The notes: generated from the letters alone by a model not told the origin. A DNA stretch of 50,105 bases from Paracoccaceae bacterium (GCA_007695345.1 REDZ01000137.1:1-50105), one strand, 5' to 3'. Shown: positions 41,919 through 50,105, counted from the stretch's first letter. Program-made: numbers and translations.

Positions 41919-43289
41919 TCAGTAGCTGTAATCCGCATAGATGCGCGACAGATCGCCCTGCCAGTCACCGTTGTAGCGGCCCAGCAATTCATCCGCCGGG
42001 GTCTGCCCGGTCTCGACACTCTCTTTCAGTGCATTCAGGAAATGCGTCTCGTCTGGCAGCAATCCGCCTGCGCCGGGGCAGGCGCGGGCCTTCAGACCGG
42101 CTTCGGCGATTGCCACGACCTCGCGGGACAGATCATGCAGGTGCAGTTTGCCGACCTGCCCCTGCAACCCGCTGACCGATGCCGCGATGCGCAGGGCTTC
42201 GCGCGTGTCGTGATCCCAGCCCTTTACCAGGTCCCATGCCGCATCAAGCGCGGTCTGATCATAGGTCAGCCCGACCCAGAGCGCGGGCAGCGCACACAGC
42301 CTGCGCCACGGCCCGCCATCGGCACCGCGCATTTCGATGAATTTCTTGACGCGGGCTTCGGGAAAGATGGTGGTCAGGTGATCGGCCCAGTCCGACAGGG
42401 TCGGCATCTCGCCCGGTAGTGCGGGCAGGCGGCCCTGAAGGAAATCGCGGAAAGACTGGCCCAGAGCGTCGATATACCGCCCGTCGCGATAGACGAAATA
42501 CATCGGCACATCGAGCGCGTATTCGACCCAGGCCTCGAACCCGAACCCGTCCTCGAACACGAAGGGCAGCATCCCGGTGCGCGCGGGGTCCAGATCGCGC
42601 CAGACGCGCGCGCGCCAGCTCTTGTGGCCATTGGGCCGCCCCTCGAAAAACGGGGAATTGGCGAAGAGCGCCGTGGCCACGGGTTGCAGGGCCAGTGCGA
42701 CGCGCATTTTCTGGACCATGTCCGCCTCGGACGCGAAATCCAGATTCACCTGCACGGTGCAGGTGCGATACATCATGACCTTGCCCATGGTGCCCACGCG
42801 ATCCATGTAATCGGTCATCAGCCGGTAACGGCCCTTGGGCATCATCGGCATCTGATCATGCGTCCATTCCGGCGCTGCCCCCAGCCCGATAAAGCCTATG
42901 CCGATTGTATCCGCCACCTCCTGCACCTGCCGCAGATGCTCATTCACCTCATCGCAGGTCTGGTGGATCGTTTCCAGCGGTGCGCCCGAGAGCTCTAGCT
43001 GCCCGCCCGGTTCCAGAGAGATATTCGCGCCGTCCTTTTCCAGCCCGATGATATGGCCGCCCTCCAGCACGGGCGCCCAGCCAAACCGGTCGCGCAGACC
43101 TTCCAGCATGGCCCGGACCGAACGCGGCCCGTCATAGGGAATGGGTAGCTGATTGTCGCGGCAATAACCGAATTTCTCGTGTTCGGTGCCGATGCGCCAT
43201 TGGTCCTTGGGCTTGCAGCCTGCGGCCAGCCAGGCGGCCAGTTGTGCCTTGTTTTCGATCGGCCCGCCGCCGGTCTGGGGGATGGACAT
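41919..43289 (-). CDS. gshA: Glutamate-cysteine ligase (plant/alphaproteobacterial type)
   Basis: A 456-residue cytosolic enzyme joining glutamate and cysteine, the first step of glutathione synthesis. Its sequence is that of the GCS2/plant-type class: WRIGTEHEKFGY, ISLEPGGQLELSGAPLETIH, the substrate-site CTVQVNLDFASEADM and RGADGGPWRRLCALPALWVGL. GGAGAG lies 4-9 bases before ATG 43289. A hairpin and 106 bases separate it from the membrane-protein gene upstream. Glutathione is abundant in this group of bacteria. Confidence 0.95.
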   Translation of the reverse strand: MSIPQTGGGPIENKAQLAAWLAAGCKPKDQWRIGTEHEKFGYCRDNQLPIPYDGPRSVRAMLEGLRDRFGWAPVLEGGHIIGLEKDGANISLEPGGQLELSGAPLETIHQTCDEVNEHLRQVQEVADTIGIGFIGLGAAPEWTHDQMPMMPKGRYRLMTDYMDRVGTMGKVMMYRTCTVQVNLDFASEADMVQKMRVALALQPVATALFANSPFFEGRPNGHKSWRARVWRDLDPARTGMLPFVFEDGFGFEAWVEYALDVPMYFVYRDGRYIDALGQSFRDFLQGRLPALPGEMPTLSDWADHLTTIFPEARVKKFIEMRGADGGPWRRLCALPALWVGLTYDQTALDAAWDLVKGWDHDTREALRIAASVSGLQGQVGKLHLHDLSREVVAIAEAGLKARACPGAGGLLPDETHFLNALKESVETGQTPADELLGRYNGDWQGDLSRIYADYSY

Positions 43290-43330
43290 GCGCTCTCCGA
43301 TCCGAATGTTTCGCCACCTTGTGACGGGCA

Positions 43331-43357
43331 GACTTGGCGCGTGGCAGCGGCCAAGTC
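43331..43357 (-). terminator. Hairpin after the rsmE operon
   Basis: GACTTGGC / GCCAAGTC pair perfectly over 8 bp with an 11-base loop, 39 bases past the stop of the leftward membrane-protein gene and upstream of gshA. No T run. Confidence 0.45.
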
Positions 43358-43395
43358 AAGCCGACGATCTGTGCATGCGCGCGCAGTCCACCCCG

Positions 43396-43920
43396 CTACC
43401 ACGCGCGGTGGCCGGTAATCTTCAACTCTGTGGCGCGCTCCGGGTCGCGCCACAGAACGCGGCGCGGGTCGGTGGCATCGAGTGCTGCCAGCAAGGTCTG
43501 GGTCGAGAGTCCGGGCAGCGTGGCAAAGGCATCGAACAGCGCGTCCGCCCCGGCGGCGGAAACCGGGATTTCCAGTGCGGTCCTGTCATCACCCACCAGC
43601 AGCCAGCACGTGCCCGAGCGGATCAGATGCAACTCGACGATATCGCCGATCCCGATAAAGCCGCCGGTATCCGGCCCGTAATAGGATATCTGCCCCTCGA
43701 CCACCTGCACCACGCCCGGCGCGGCGCCCTCTCGGTGAAAGCGCAGCCGCCGCCAACCGATCAGCGCCAGCCCCAGCCCGGCCAGAACTACCAGCACCGC
43801 CAGCCCCTGAAAGAATACACCGCGCGCCTGCAGCGAAAACAGGCCAAAGGCTGCGATGCCAAGCCCGGTCAGCACCTCGGACCAGCGAGAGAGAAAGGCG
43901 CGCATTTCAGGGCGGATCAT
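43396..43920 (-). CDS. Membrane protein of unknown function, coupled to rsmE
   Basis: A 174-residue protein with two adjacent hydrophobic segments at about residues 15-58 (EVLTGLGIAAFGLFSLQ; GLAVLVVLAGLGLALIGW), followed by a soluble beta-rich domain (VQVVEGQISYYGPDTGGFIGIGDIVELHLI). I do not recognise the family; it is common beside rsmE in relatives, as far as I recall. ATG 43920 overlaps the rsmE stop by four bases (ATGA), which fixes the start and implies translational coupling. Confidence 0.75.
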   Translation of the reverse strand: MIRPEMRAFLSRWSEVLTGLGIAAFGLFSLQARGVFFQGLAVLVVLAGLGLALIGWRRLRFHREGAAPGVVQVVEGQISYYGPDTGGFIGIGDIVELHLIRSGTCWLLVGDDRTALEIPVSAAGADALFDAFATLPGLSTQTLLAALDATDPRRVLWRDPERATELKITGHRAW

Positions 43921-44645
43921 TGCCAATCGCCTTTCGCGGATTGCCACAGCGTCAGCGCCGCGACTGCCGCCGTATCCGCGCGTAGAACGCGTGGCCCCAG
44001 TGCAATGGGGTAGATCATGGGGAACGCGGCCAGCCGTGCGCGTTCAGCGGGGGAAAACCCGCCCTCGGGTCCGATCAGGATGGCGGCGGGGGCAGGCGGC
44101 AGGTCCGCGGGGCGCGCGTCCTGTGCCAGCGCCTCGTCTGCCCAGATCAGCGCGCGACCCACGGGCCAGTCGGCCAGCCTTTTTGCCAGCGGTGCAAGTG
44201 GTTCGACCGGTGGCACATAGGTGCCGCCACATTGCTCGGCTGCCTCAATTGCATGGGCTTGCAGGCGGTCCAGCCGGATGCGTTCGGAATTGGTGAACTC
44301 GGTCTGGACTGGCAGAATACGCGCGACCCCAAGCTCGGTGGCTTTCTCGACAATGAAATCGGTGCGCGCTTTCTTGATCGGCGCGAATAGCAGCCACAGA
44401 TCCGGCGGCAGGCGCTGCGGGGCGGTCTGGGCCAGACATTGCGCCTGTCCTGCGCGCCGCCCCAGTTCTGTCAGCCGGGCCAGCCATTCCCCGTCACGAC
44501 TGTTGAACAGCGCGATTTCGGCGCCTTCGCGCTGGCGCATCACATTGGCCAGATAATGCGCTTGCGGCTGAGACAGGGCTATCCCTTGCCCCTGGCCCAA
44601 TGGCTGCTCTACAAAGAGCCGGATTTTTGCGCGCGCCGTGACCAT
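43917..44645 (-). CDS. rsmE: 16S rRNA (uracil1498-N3)-methyltransferase
   Basis: A 242-residue SPOUT-class methyltransferase acting on U1498 of 16S rRNA. The N-terminal PUA-like part begins MVTARAKIRLFVEQPLGQGQ; the SPOUT knot carries LLFAPIKKARTDFIVEKATELGVARI, TEFTNSERI, AILIGPEGGFSPAERARL and LGPRVLRADTAAVAALTLWQ, all standard. ATG 44645 is the likely start, with ATG 44657 (MLVLMVTAR) as the alternative; the open frame extends far upstream but overlaps ubiA and is non-coding there. Only 12 bases separate its start codon from that of divergent ubiA. Confidence 0.94.
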   Translation of the reverse strand: MVTARAKIRLFVEQPLGQGQGIALSQPQAHYLANVMRQREGAEIALFNSRDGEWLARLTELGRRAGQAQCLAQTAPQRLPPDLWLLFAPIKKARTDFIVEKATELGVARILPVQTEFTNSERIRLDRLQAHAIEAAEQCGGTYVPPVEPLAPLAKRLADWPVGRALIWADEALAQDARPADLPPAPAAILIGPEGGFSPAERARLAAFPMIYPIALGPRVLRADTAAVAALTLWQSAKGDWQ

Positions 44646-44657
44646 GAGGACCAGCAT

Positions 44658-45638
44658 ATGACCGAGCCAGAGCAAAGGCCAGAGGGGGACAGCGCGCCCG
44701 AGCATGTGGCCGATGCCCCGGCGCAGAACTGGGTGGACCAATACGCCCCGCCCGAGGCGATCCCCTATCTGCGTCTGTCGCGTGCCGACCGGCCCATCGG
44801 CACATGGCTGTTGTTGCTGCCCTGCTGGTGGGGGGTGTTTCTGGGCGCGGCCGCCCGCCCCGACACGGCAGGCTGGCTGACGGCCTGGATCGTGATCGGC
44901 TGCGCGCTTGGCGCGTTCCTGATGCGCGGGGCGGGCTGCACATGGAATGATATCACCGACCGCGACATTGACGACAAGGTGGCGCGCACGCGCTTGCGCC
45001 CGTTGCCATCCGGGCAGGTCACGTCGCGGCAGGCCATGATCTGGATGGGGGCGCAGGCTGCCGTGGCGGCGCTGATCCTTTTGACCTTCAACTGGGCCGC
45101 CATCGGGCTGGGGCTGTTGTCGCTGGCGCTGGTTGCGATCTACCCCTATGCCAAGCGCTTCACATGGTGGCCCCAGATATTCCTGGGGCTTGCGTTCAAC
45201 TGGGGCGCGCTGCTGGCCTGGACGGCGCAGACCGGCGCGCCGGCGCTGCCTGCGGTGTTCCTGTATCTGGCGGGCATCTGCTGGACGCTGTTCTATGACA
45301 CGATCTATGCTCATATGGACCGCGAGGATGACGAGTTGATCGGCGTGAAATCCACGGCGCGCCTGTTTGGCGAGAATACCGAGGCCTGGCTGCGGGGCTT
45401 TCTGATCGCGACCGTGGTGCTCATGTCGCTTGCGGTGATCTATGCGCTGGCCCCGCTGGCCAACCCTTTGAAGATGTCCATCGGGCTGGCCGGGGCCTGG
45501 GCGATGGGCGGGCATATGAACTGGCAATTGTCGAAGCTGGACATCAATGACACGAAGATGTGCTTGCGCTTGTTCCGGTCGAACCGGGATGCGGGCTTGT
45601 TCGCTGCGCTGTTTCTTGCCATCACGATTTTCGTGTGA
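44658..45638 (+). CDS. ubiA: 4-hydroxybenzoate polyprenyltransferase
   Basis: A 326-residue inner-membrane prenyltransferase of ubiquinone synthesis. After a polar N-terminus of about 45 residues come eight or nine helices. The two Asp-rich motifs of UbiA are present: NDITDRDIDDKVARTRLRPLPSG (about residues 96-118) and the later DTIYAHMDREDDELIGVKSTA. The start ATG 44658 has GAGGA 8 bases upstream and is nearly back to back with rsmE. The large OmpA-family gene follows 36 bases downstream. Confidence 0.95.
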   Translation: MTEPEQRPEGDSAPEHVADAPAQNWVDQYAPPEAIPYLRLSRADRPIGTWLLLLPCWWGVFLGAAARPDTAGWLTAWIVIGCALGAFLMRGAGCTWNDITDRDIDDKVARTRLRPLPSGQVTSRQAMIWMGAQAAVAALILLTFNWAAIGLGLLSLALVAIYPYAKRFTWWPQIFLGLAFNWGALLAWTAQTGAPALPAVFLYLAGICWTLFYDTIYAHMDREDDELIGVKSTARLFGENTEAWLRGFLIATVVLMSLAVIYALAPLANPLKMSIGLAGAWAMGGHMNWQLSKLDINDTKMCLRLFRSNRDAGLFAALFLAITIFV

Positions 45639-45674
45639 TTGATCCTGCTGCGCGCGGGCGCTAGGGACACCCTC

Positions 45675-47687
45675 ATGAAAGAGAAACTCGTGCCAGTGCG
45701 ACACTATCTGCGGCGCCTCATGCCTGCCGGGTCGCGGCGTATGCTGCCCTACGCCCTGATGAGCGTAGCCTTTGTGGCCGCAGCGATCATCGCCGTTGCG
45801 GCGGCCAGTTTCGCCGTGCGCGGAATCGAGCAGGTCGTGGCCCGCGATGCGCGCGAGGCGCTGGCCTCCGAGAACCTTGACTGGGCGCAGGTCTCGACCG
45901 ACGGGTTGTTGATGACCCTGTCGGGCGAGGCCCCGTCAGAGGCCGTTCGCTTCCGCGCACTCAGCGCCGTGGGCGGCGTGGTCGCCGCCGAGCGCGTGAT
46001 TGACGACATGAGCGTGACGCCCTCTACCGATATCGCGGCACCGCGCTTCTCGATGGAGGTTCTGCGCAACAAGCTGGATGTCTCGATGATCGGGCTGGTG
46101 CCCACCAGCACCGACACCGAAGAGATTATCGCGCGGATCCAGGCAATGGACCCTGAAATGTCGGTCGTGAACATGCTGGAAACTGCCGATCACGCAGAGC
46201 CGCATGGCTGGGAACAGGCGCTTGAATTCGGGTTGAAGGCGCTCTCACTCATCCCCTCGGCCAAGGTATCCATCGCCGCCGATCAGGTCGAAGTGGCCGG
46301 GCTGGCCACCAGCGCGCGTGAACGCGACGATCTGCACGACCGTCTGATGCGCGACCGACCCCGCGGGCTGATCACCTCGATCGAGATATCGGCGCCGCGT
46401 CCGGTTATCACGCCCTTTACCCTGCGCTTTGTCATCGATGACGATGGCGCGCGATTTGACGCCTGTTCTGCCGACACGTCAGATGCGCGCAATGCGATCC
46501 TGCGCGCGGCCCGCGCCATGGGCGCCGAAGGGACGCTGGAATGCACCATCGGGCTGGGCACCCCAAGCCCCCGCTGGCAGTCAGGTGCGGTCGATGTGAT
46601 CGAGGCGCTGGGCCAGTTGGGTGCAGGCTCGGTCACGATGGCCGATACCGATATCTCGCTGATCGTACCCCATTCGGTCGCATCGGAGGAATTTGATCAG
46701 GTGGTGGGCCGGCTGGAAAACCAGTTGCCCGATGTCTTTTCGCTGCAAGCCACGCGCCTGCCCCCGGAAGAGGATGCGATCCCCTCTGGTGAGGAAGAGC
46801 GCGAATTCGTCGCCAGCCGGTCCACCGAAGGCGTCGTCCATCTGCGCGGGCGGCTGGGGGATGAGCGTCTGCGTGACGCCGTCCGCACACTCGCGCAGGC
46901 CGAATTCGGCCTGCCAGCCGTTCAGATGAACGCCCGGATCGACCCCGATCTGCCCGAAGGCTGGCCCGTGCGCGCGCTGCTGGCGGTCGAGTCGCTGGCG
47001 CATATGGAACATGGCATCGTCCGTGTTACCCCCGACCGTATCGTGGTGCGCGGTGTTTCGGGTGACACGGGGTCTGCGGACCGGGTCGCGCGCAAGCTGG
47101 TCGAGGCGCTGGGCCGTGGCGCCGTGTTCAACCTGGATATCACCTATGATGAACGCTTTGACCCGGTAGCCATGCAGCCCACACCCGCCCGGTGCGAGCG
47201 CTGGATTCAAGAGGCGCTGGAAGAGCAGCAGATCACGTTCGAGCCCGGTTCGGCCTCTATCGTTGAAGGGGCGGTTGAGGTGGTGGACCGCATTGCCGAG
47301 ATTCTGATCGAATGCGGGCGACTGGAGATGGAGGTCGCGGGCCACACCGACAGTCAGGGCCGGCTGGAGACGAATATGCGCCTGAGCCAGCAGCGCGCAG
47401 ATTCGGTTGTGTCTGCCTTGTCAGTGCGCGGGGCGCTGGTTGCGGATTTCGAGGCGACGGGCTATGGACCCGAGTTTCCGATTGCGGATAATTCTACCGC
47501 AGCGGGTCGCGAGGCAAATCGCCGCATCGAATTCAGTCTGATCGGCGAATCGCTGGCGGCGGCGCAGGAAGAACGCGGCGAAGACCCAGAGGAAGAGCGC
47601 GAACCACCCGATGAGTCAGAGCTGGAAATTGCCGTGACCCAGGGGGCAGGGGACGCCACCCGCCCGCAGGAACGGCCCGAGCGCTAG
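45675..47687 (+). CDS. Large OmpA-family envelope protein
   Basis: A 670-residue envelope protein. A basic N-terminus is followed by one hydrophobic segment at about residues 25-50 (ALMSVAFVAAAIIAVAAASF), which may be an anchor or signal. The long middle part repeats alpha/beta units like BON domains (GLLMTLSGEAPSEAVRFRAL; VHLRGRLGDERLRDAVRTL; IVVRGVSGDTGSADRVARKL). The last 150 residues are an OmpA peptidoglycan-binding domain with AGHTDSQGRLETNMRLSQQRA and AGREANRRIEFSL. It probably links membrane to peptidoglycan. ATG 45675 is chosen for MKEKLVPVRHYLRRL with AGGGACAC upstream. Confidence 0.88.
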   Translation: MKEKLVPVRHYLRRLMPAGSRRMLPYALMSVAFVAAAIIAVAAASFAVRGIEQVVARDAREALASENLDWAQVSTDGLLMTLSGEAPSEAVRFRALSAVGGVVAAERVIDDMSVTPSTDIAAPRFSMEVLRNKLDVSMIGLVPTSTDTEEIIARIQAMDPEMSVVNMLETADHAEPHGWEQALEFGLKALSLIPSAKVSIAADQVEVAGLATSARERDDLHDRLMRDRPRGLITSIEISAPRPVITPFTLRFVIDDDGARFDACSADTSDARNAILRAARAMGAEGTLECTIGLGTPSPRWQSGAVDVIEALGQLGAGSVTMADTDISLIVPHSVASEEFDQVVGRLENQLPDVFSLQATRLPPEEDAIPSGEEEREFVASRSTEGVVHLRGRLGDERLRDAVRTLAQAEFGLPAVQMNARIDPDLPEGWPVRALLAVESLAHMEHGIVRVTPDRIVVRGVSGDTGSADRVARKLVEALGRGAVFNLDITYDERFDPVAMQPTPARCERWIQEALEEQQITFEPGSASIVEGAVEVVDRIAEILIECGRLEMEVAGHTDSQGRLETNMRLSQQRADSVVSALSVRGALVADFEATGYGPEFPIADNSTAAGREANRRIEFSLIGESLAAAQEERGEDPEEEREPPDESELEIAVTQGAGDATRPQERPER

Positions 47688-47725
47688 GCGTTTCCGGCAC
47701 CGCCAAAGAGGATACGAAGGACAAG

Positions 47726-48046
47726 ATGAACCGAACCGAATTTGTCATTGCCACGGCGTTGATCCTGTTCGTGGCCTTTGCGCTGGGATGGTTCGCGAAC
47801 TGGCTTGTCCATCGTTTCACACGCGTCCGGCAGGAAGATCTGGGCGAGCTGGATCGCATGGCGCAGGCCCTGCACGAAGCCGAGGAAATCCGCGATCAGG
47901 CCATTGAATATGTCGAGACACGCGAACGTGATCTGACAACGCGCCTGGCCCAGGCCCAGGCGGAACTGGACGCGGCGATGGCCGGTTTGCGCGAAGCGCG
48001 CGCAGAAGCTGACTATTACCGCTCCCGGATGGAGGGGACGGAGTAG
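47726..48046 (+). CDS. Small membrane protein with cytosolic coiled coil
   Basis: A 106-residue protein: one helix at about residues 6-29 (VIATALILFVAFALGWFANWL) followed by a highly charged helical region to the end with heptad-like Ala/Leu spacing (LAQAQAELDAAMAGLREARAEAD), a predicted coiled coil. Family not recognised. AAGGACAAG lies before ATG 47726, 38 bases after the OmpA-family gene, so it is likely the last gene of the ubiA-OmpA transcript; a terminator follows directly. Confidence 0.75.
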   Translation: MNRTEFVIATALILFVAFALGWFANWLVHRFTRVRQEDLGELDRMAQALHEAEEIRDQAIEYVETRERDLTTRLAQAQAELDAAMAGLREARAEADYYRSRMEGTE

Positions 48047-48048
48047 CC

Positions 48049-48103
48049 GCGCACCGCCTTTGTGGGTCGCAACCCAGGGTTGTGGCGGTTGCGCGCGTTT
48101 TTT
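48049..48103 (+). terminator. Rho-independent terminator before the rplJ operon
   Basis: GCGCACCGCC (48049-48058) pairs with GGCGGTTGCGC (48084-48094) with one bulged base; an inner GGGTCGCAACCC hairpin fills the loop, and six T follow at 48098-48103. It closes the upstream transcript, so rplJ needs a promoter between 48104 and 48357. Confidence 0.8.
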
Positions 48104-48357
48104 GGCCTTGGCAAAGCGCCTCATAGCGTCTAAGGAGCAGCCCGTTGCAAGGGCAGGCTTCGGTCTGCCCGTTGTGACGATTCGTCCGAGAAGGCGGGTG
48201 GTGCCAGACACCATAATTCCTGCCCGAGACGGGAGTAAGACAATTCTCCGAGGTTTTCCTCGGGCGATATTGGAAATGCCCGTTGGACATTCGCTCAGGT
48301 GTTCGCACCTGACAAAACGAGCCGGAGGGGAAACCCTCTGACAATTGGAGAGACCCT
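48104..48357 (+). promoter_or_regulatory. rplJ promoter and structured leader
   Basis: This 254-base stretch has no gene. It contains hairpins CCGAGG-TTTT-CCTCGG (48248-48263) and, just before the ribosome site, a 7-bp stem with a GAAA tetraloop (48323-48340). In bacteria the L10-L7/L12 complex binds the rplJ leader to repress its own operon; this region is the natural candidate, although I cannot identify the kink-turn by eye. Confidence 0.55.
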
Positions 48358-48873
48358 GTGGATAGAGCCCAAAAAGAGAAAGTGGTCGAGGAACTCGGCC
48401 AGATCTTCGAAAGCTCTGGCGTGGTTGTGGTTGCACAATACGCCGGCCTCACGGTTGCCGAGATGCAGGTCCTGCGCGCACGCATGCGTGATGCGGGTGG
48501 GGCTGTTCGCGTCGCCAAGAACAGGCTCGCCAAGATCGCCCTGGAAGGAAAGCCCTGCGCCAGCATCGGCTCTCTTCTGACAGGGATGACCGTTCTCGCC
48601 TATTCCGAAGACCCTGTTGCAGCCGCAAAAGTGGTCGAGGATTACGCCAAGGAAAACCAGAAACTGGTCGTCATTGGTGGTGCCATGGGCGAAACGGCGC
48701 TTGACCCGGCAGGTGTCAAGGCAGTGGCTTCCATGCCGTCGCGTGATGAGCTTATCGCTCAGGTCGTGTCGTGCATCGGTGCCCCTGCTTCGAACATCGC
48801 GGGTGCGATCGGCGCCCCTGCGTCAAACATCGCTGGTATCCTCAAGACACTCGAGGAACGCGAGGCGGCATAA
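48358..48873 (+). CDS. rplJ: 50S ribosomal protein L10
   Basis: A 171-residue ribosomal stalk base protein. [21 protein letters not shown] and [23 protein letters not shown] are the N-terminal rRNA-binding domain; [12 protein letters not shown] and the C-terminal helix that anchors L7/L12 dimers follow. The repeated GAPASNIAG near residues 141-160 is usual in alphaproteobacterial L10. It starts with GTG 48358 behind TTGGAGAG. rplK and rplA, which usually precede it, are absent here; rplL follows after 73 bases with a small hairpin (48892-48906). Confidence 0.97.
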   Translation: MDRAQKEKVVEELGQIFESSGVVVVAQYAGLTVAEMQVLRARMRDAGGAVRVAKNRLAKIALEGKPCASIGSLLTGMTVLAYSEDPVAAAKVVEDYAKENQKLVVIGGAMGETALDPAGVKAVASMPSRDELIAQVVSCIGAPASNIAGAIGAPASNIAGILKTLEEREAA

Positions 48874-48946
48874 GCAATCAAAGGCCGGTATGGCGCGATA
48901 CGCGCCTGCGTCGGACCCTCAAACCCTGATAGAATGGAACTGAAAA

Positions 48947-49324
48947 ATGGCTGATCTGAAAGCACTTGCAGAGCAAATCGTGAACCTCACGCTGCTCGAA
49001 GCTCAGGAACTGAAAACCATCCTGAAAGACGAATACGGCATCGAGCCCGCAGCGGGCGGCGCCGTGATGATGGCTGGCCCTGCTGGCGATGCAGGCGAAG
49101 CTGCCGAGGAACAGACCGAGTTCGACGTCATCCTCATGGAAGCCGGCGCCAACAAGATCGCGGTCATCAAGGAAGTGCGCGGCATCACCGGCCTGGGCCT
49201 GAAAGAGGCGAAAGAGCTGGTCGAAGCTGGCGGCAAGCCCGTGAAAGAAGGCGCTCCGAAAGAGGAAGCCGAAGAGCTGAAGAAAAAGCTCGAAGAAGCC
49301 GGCGCCAAGGTCGAGCTGAAGTAA
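48947..49324 (+). CDS. rplL: 50S ribosomal protein L7/L12
   Basis: A 125-residue stalk protein recruiting translation factors. The N-terminal dimerisation domain ([20 protein letters not shown]), an Ala/Gly/Met-rich hinge (about residues 38-52) and the C-terminal factor-binding domain ([42 protein letters not shown]) are all present. GGAACTGAAAA precedes ATG 48947. It is followed by a 259-bp gap with three strong hairpins and then rpoB. Confidence 0.98.
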   Translation: MADLKALAEQIVNLTLLEAQELKTILKDEYGIEPAAGGAVMMAGPAGDAGEAAEEQTEFDVILMEAGANKIAVIKEVRGITGLGLKEAKELVEAGGKPVKEGAPKEEAEELKKKLEEAGAKVELK

Positions 49325-49361
49325 TTGGCCGGGATGCGCTGCATCTCGACCCGCAGAATCT

Positions 49362-49394
49362 GAAACTGGGGCTGGTCAATCCGGCCCCAGTTTC
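49362..49394 (+). terminator. Strong hairpin between rplL and rpoB (attenuator)
   Basis: GAAACTGGGGC / GCCCCAGTTTC pair perfectly (49362-49372 with 49384-49394) and the stem extends three more pairs inward, leaving a 5-base loop. It stands 37 bases after rplL; a partial terminator here would set the ratio of ribosomal stalk to RNA polymerase genes, as in other bacteria. Confidence 0.7.
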
Positions 49395-49405
49395 GCGCTG
49401 TTTCT

Positions 49406-49446
49406 GGACAGCACTCCGGACGGGGTTACCTCTCGGAGTGTTGTCC
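49406..49446 (+). promoter_or_regulatory. Second hairpin in the rplL-rpoB gap
   Basis: GGACAGCACTCCG / CGGAGTGTTGTCC (49406-49418 with 49434-49446) form 13 pairs, one G-U, with a 15-base loop. It could be an RNase III-type processing site or part of the attenuator. Confidence 0.55.
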
Positions 49447-49468
49447 AGGGAAAGTGAACAGCCCGGGA

Positions 49469-49490
49469 GCGCACCTGTGGGAGGGTGCGC
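49469..49490 (+). promoter_or_regulatory. Third hairpin in the rplL-rpoB gap
   Basis: GCGCACC / GGTGCGC form a perfect 7-bp stem with an 8-base loop, 94 bases before the rpoB start codon. Function unknown. Confidence 0.45.
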
Positions 49491-49583
49491 AGGTATTGGG
49501 CCTTCTTCCCGTTTCGCAAGCGGCCGGCGGCTGAGGCCCGACAGCCTGCCCGCCCGCGAAGACCAGGAAAGGTGACGACGCGC

Positions 49584-50105
49584 ATGGCATCCTATGTTGG
49601 CCAGAAACGTATCCGCAAGATGTTCGGCAAGATCCGCGAAGTGCTGGAAATGCCGAATCTGATCGAAGTCCAGAAATCCTCTTATGATCTGTTTCTCCGT
49701 TCCGGCGACAGTGACGCGCCCATGGATGGCGAGGGGATGATGGGCGTGTTCCAGTCTGTTTTCCCGATCAAGGATTTCAACGAAACCGCGACGCTGGAAT
49801 TCGTCAAATACGATCTGGAAAAGCCCAAATACGATATCGACGAATGCATGCAGCGCGACATGACCTATGCCGCGCCGCTGAAGGTGACGCTGCGTCTGAT
49901 CGTGTTCGATGTCGATGAAGATACCGGTGCGAAATCGGTCAAGGACATCAAGGAACAGGATGTGTTCATGGGCGACATGCCCCTGATGACGCCGAACGGC
50001 ACCTTTGTCGTGAACGGCACCGAGCGCGTGGTTGTCAGCCAGATGCACCGTTCGCCAGGTGTGTTCTTCGACCATGACCAGGGCAAGACGCATTCCTCGG
50101 GCAAG
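49584..50105 (+). CDS. rpoB: RNA polymerase beta subunit, N-terminal part
   Basis: The first 174 codons of rpoB, running off the window without a stop. The product starts [17 protein letters not shown] and shows the beta-subunit N-terminal marks [72 protein letters not shown] and [29 protein letters not shown] lies about 10 bases before ATG 49584. It is the third gene of the rplJ-rplL-rpoB order and begins after the structured 259-bp gap. Confidence 0.98.
   Translation, partial: MASYVGQKRIRKMFGKIREVLEMPNLIEVQKSSYDLFLRSGDSDAPMDGEGMMGVFQSVFPIKDFNETATLEFVKYDLEKPKYDIDECMQRDMTYAAPLKVTLRLIVFDVDEDTGAKSVKDIKEQDVFMGDMPLMTPNGTFVVNGTERVVVSQMHRSPGVFFDHDQGKTHSSGK

Noticed and set aside
48775-48840. Repeated GAPASNIAG in L10, as if a recent internal duplication
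   Set aside because: Two such segments are usual in alphaproteobacterial L10, so it is a family feature.

Overview
The window reads as a chromosome segment of a GC-rich alphaproteobacterium of the Rhodobacterales (Rhodobacter/Roseobacter relatives). The main reasons are the hemN-fnrL-universal stress protein neighbourhood, a membrane-anchored cytochrome c of the cy/c552 type, the plant-type glutamate-cysteine ligase, and the style of gene packing (many ATGA overlaps, Shine-Dalgarno GGAGG). Genus cannot be fixed from the sequence alone. No CRISPR array, intact transposase or intact integrase was seen.

Layout. 1-4.8 kb: end of dnaK, dnaJ, two small exported proteins, radC and an unidentified anchored periplasmic protein. 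4.9-15.1 kb: a divergent amino-sugar locus. Leftward run the ABC importer (binding protein, two permeases, ATPase), a Gfo/Idh/MocA oxidoreductase, a MurQ-like etherase and a GntR/UTRA regulator; rightward run a BadF-type sugar kinase, a NagB-II type deaminase and NagA. Together they can import an N-acetylated amino sugar, phosphorylate, deacetylate and deaminate it, and remove lactyl ether from MurNAc-6-phosphate. The 312-bp divergent promoter carries mirrored TGGTATTAT motifs and a perfect palindrome.

15.1-18.8 kb is a decaying stretch: a frameshifted alpha/beta hydrolase, a MAPEG membrane protein, an unknown protein, tRNA-Ala(GGC), then tandem repeats and two broken genes that look like the scar of an integrated element. 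18.9-22.3 kb: a TetR regulator, an AruH-like arginine transaminase and an AruI-like 2-ketoarginine decarboxylase in one operon. 22.3-25.7 kb: a LacI regulator with twin palindromic operators, a TIM-barrel sugar isomerase-like enzyme and a second Gfo/Idh oxidoreductase. Then come an AbrB-type membrane protein, prephenate dehydratase and the anchored cytochrome c.

28.8-35.8 kb: a yejABEF oligopeptide/microcin C-type importer followed by a glycosyltransferase. 35.9-40.9 kb: hemN and fnrL divergent around a perfect FNR box, a small membrane protein, a universal stress protein, a previously easy-to-miss 49-codon gene and a LysR regulator. 40.9-48.0 kb: an LpxL-type acyltransferase with an altered catalytic motif, gshA, a small membrane protein, rsmE, ubiA, a large OmpA-family protein and a coiled-coil membrane protein. 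48.0-50.1 kb: rplJ-rplL-rpoB with structured leader and intergenic regions; rpoB runs off the end.
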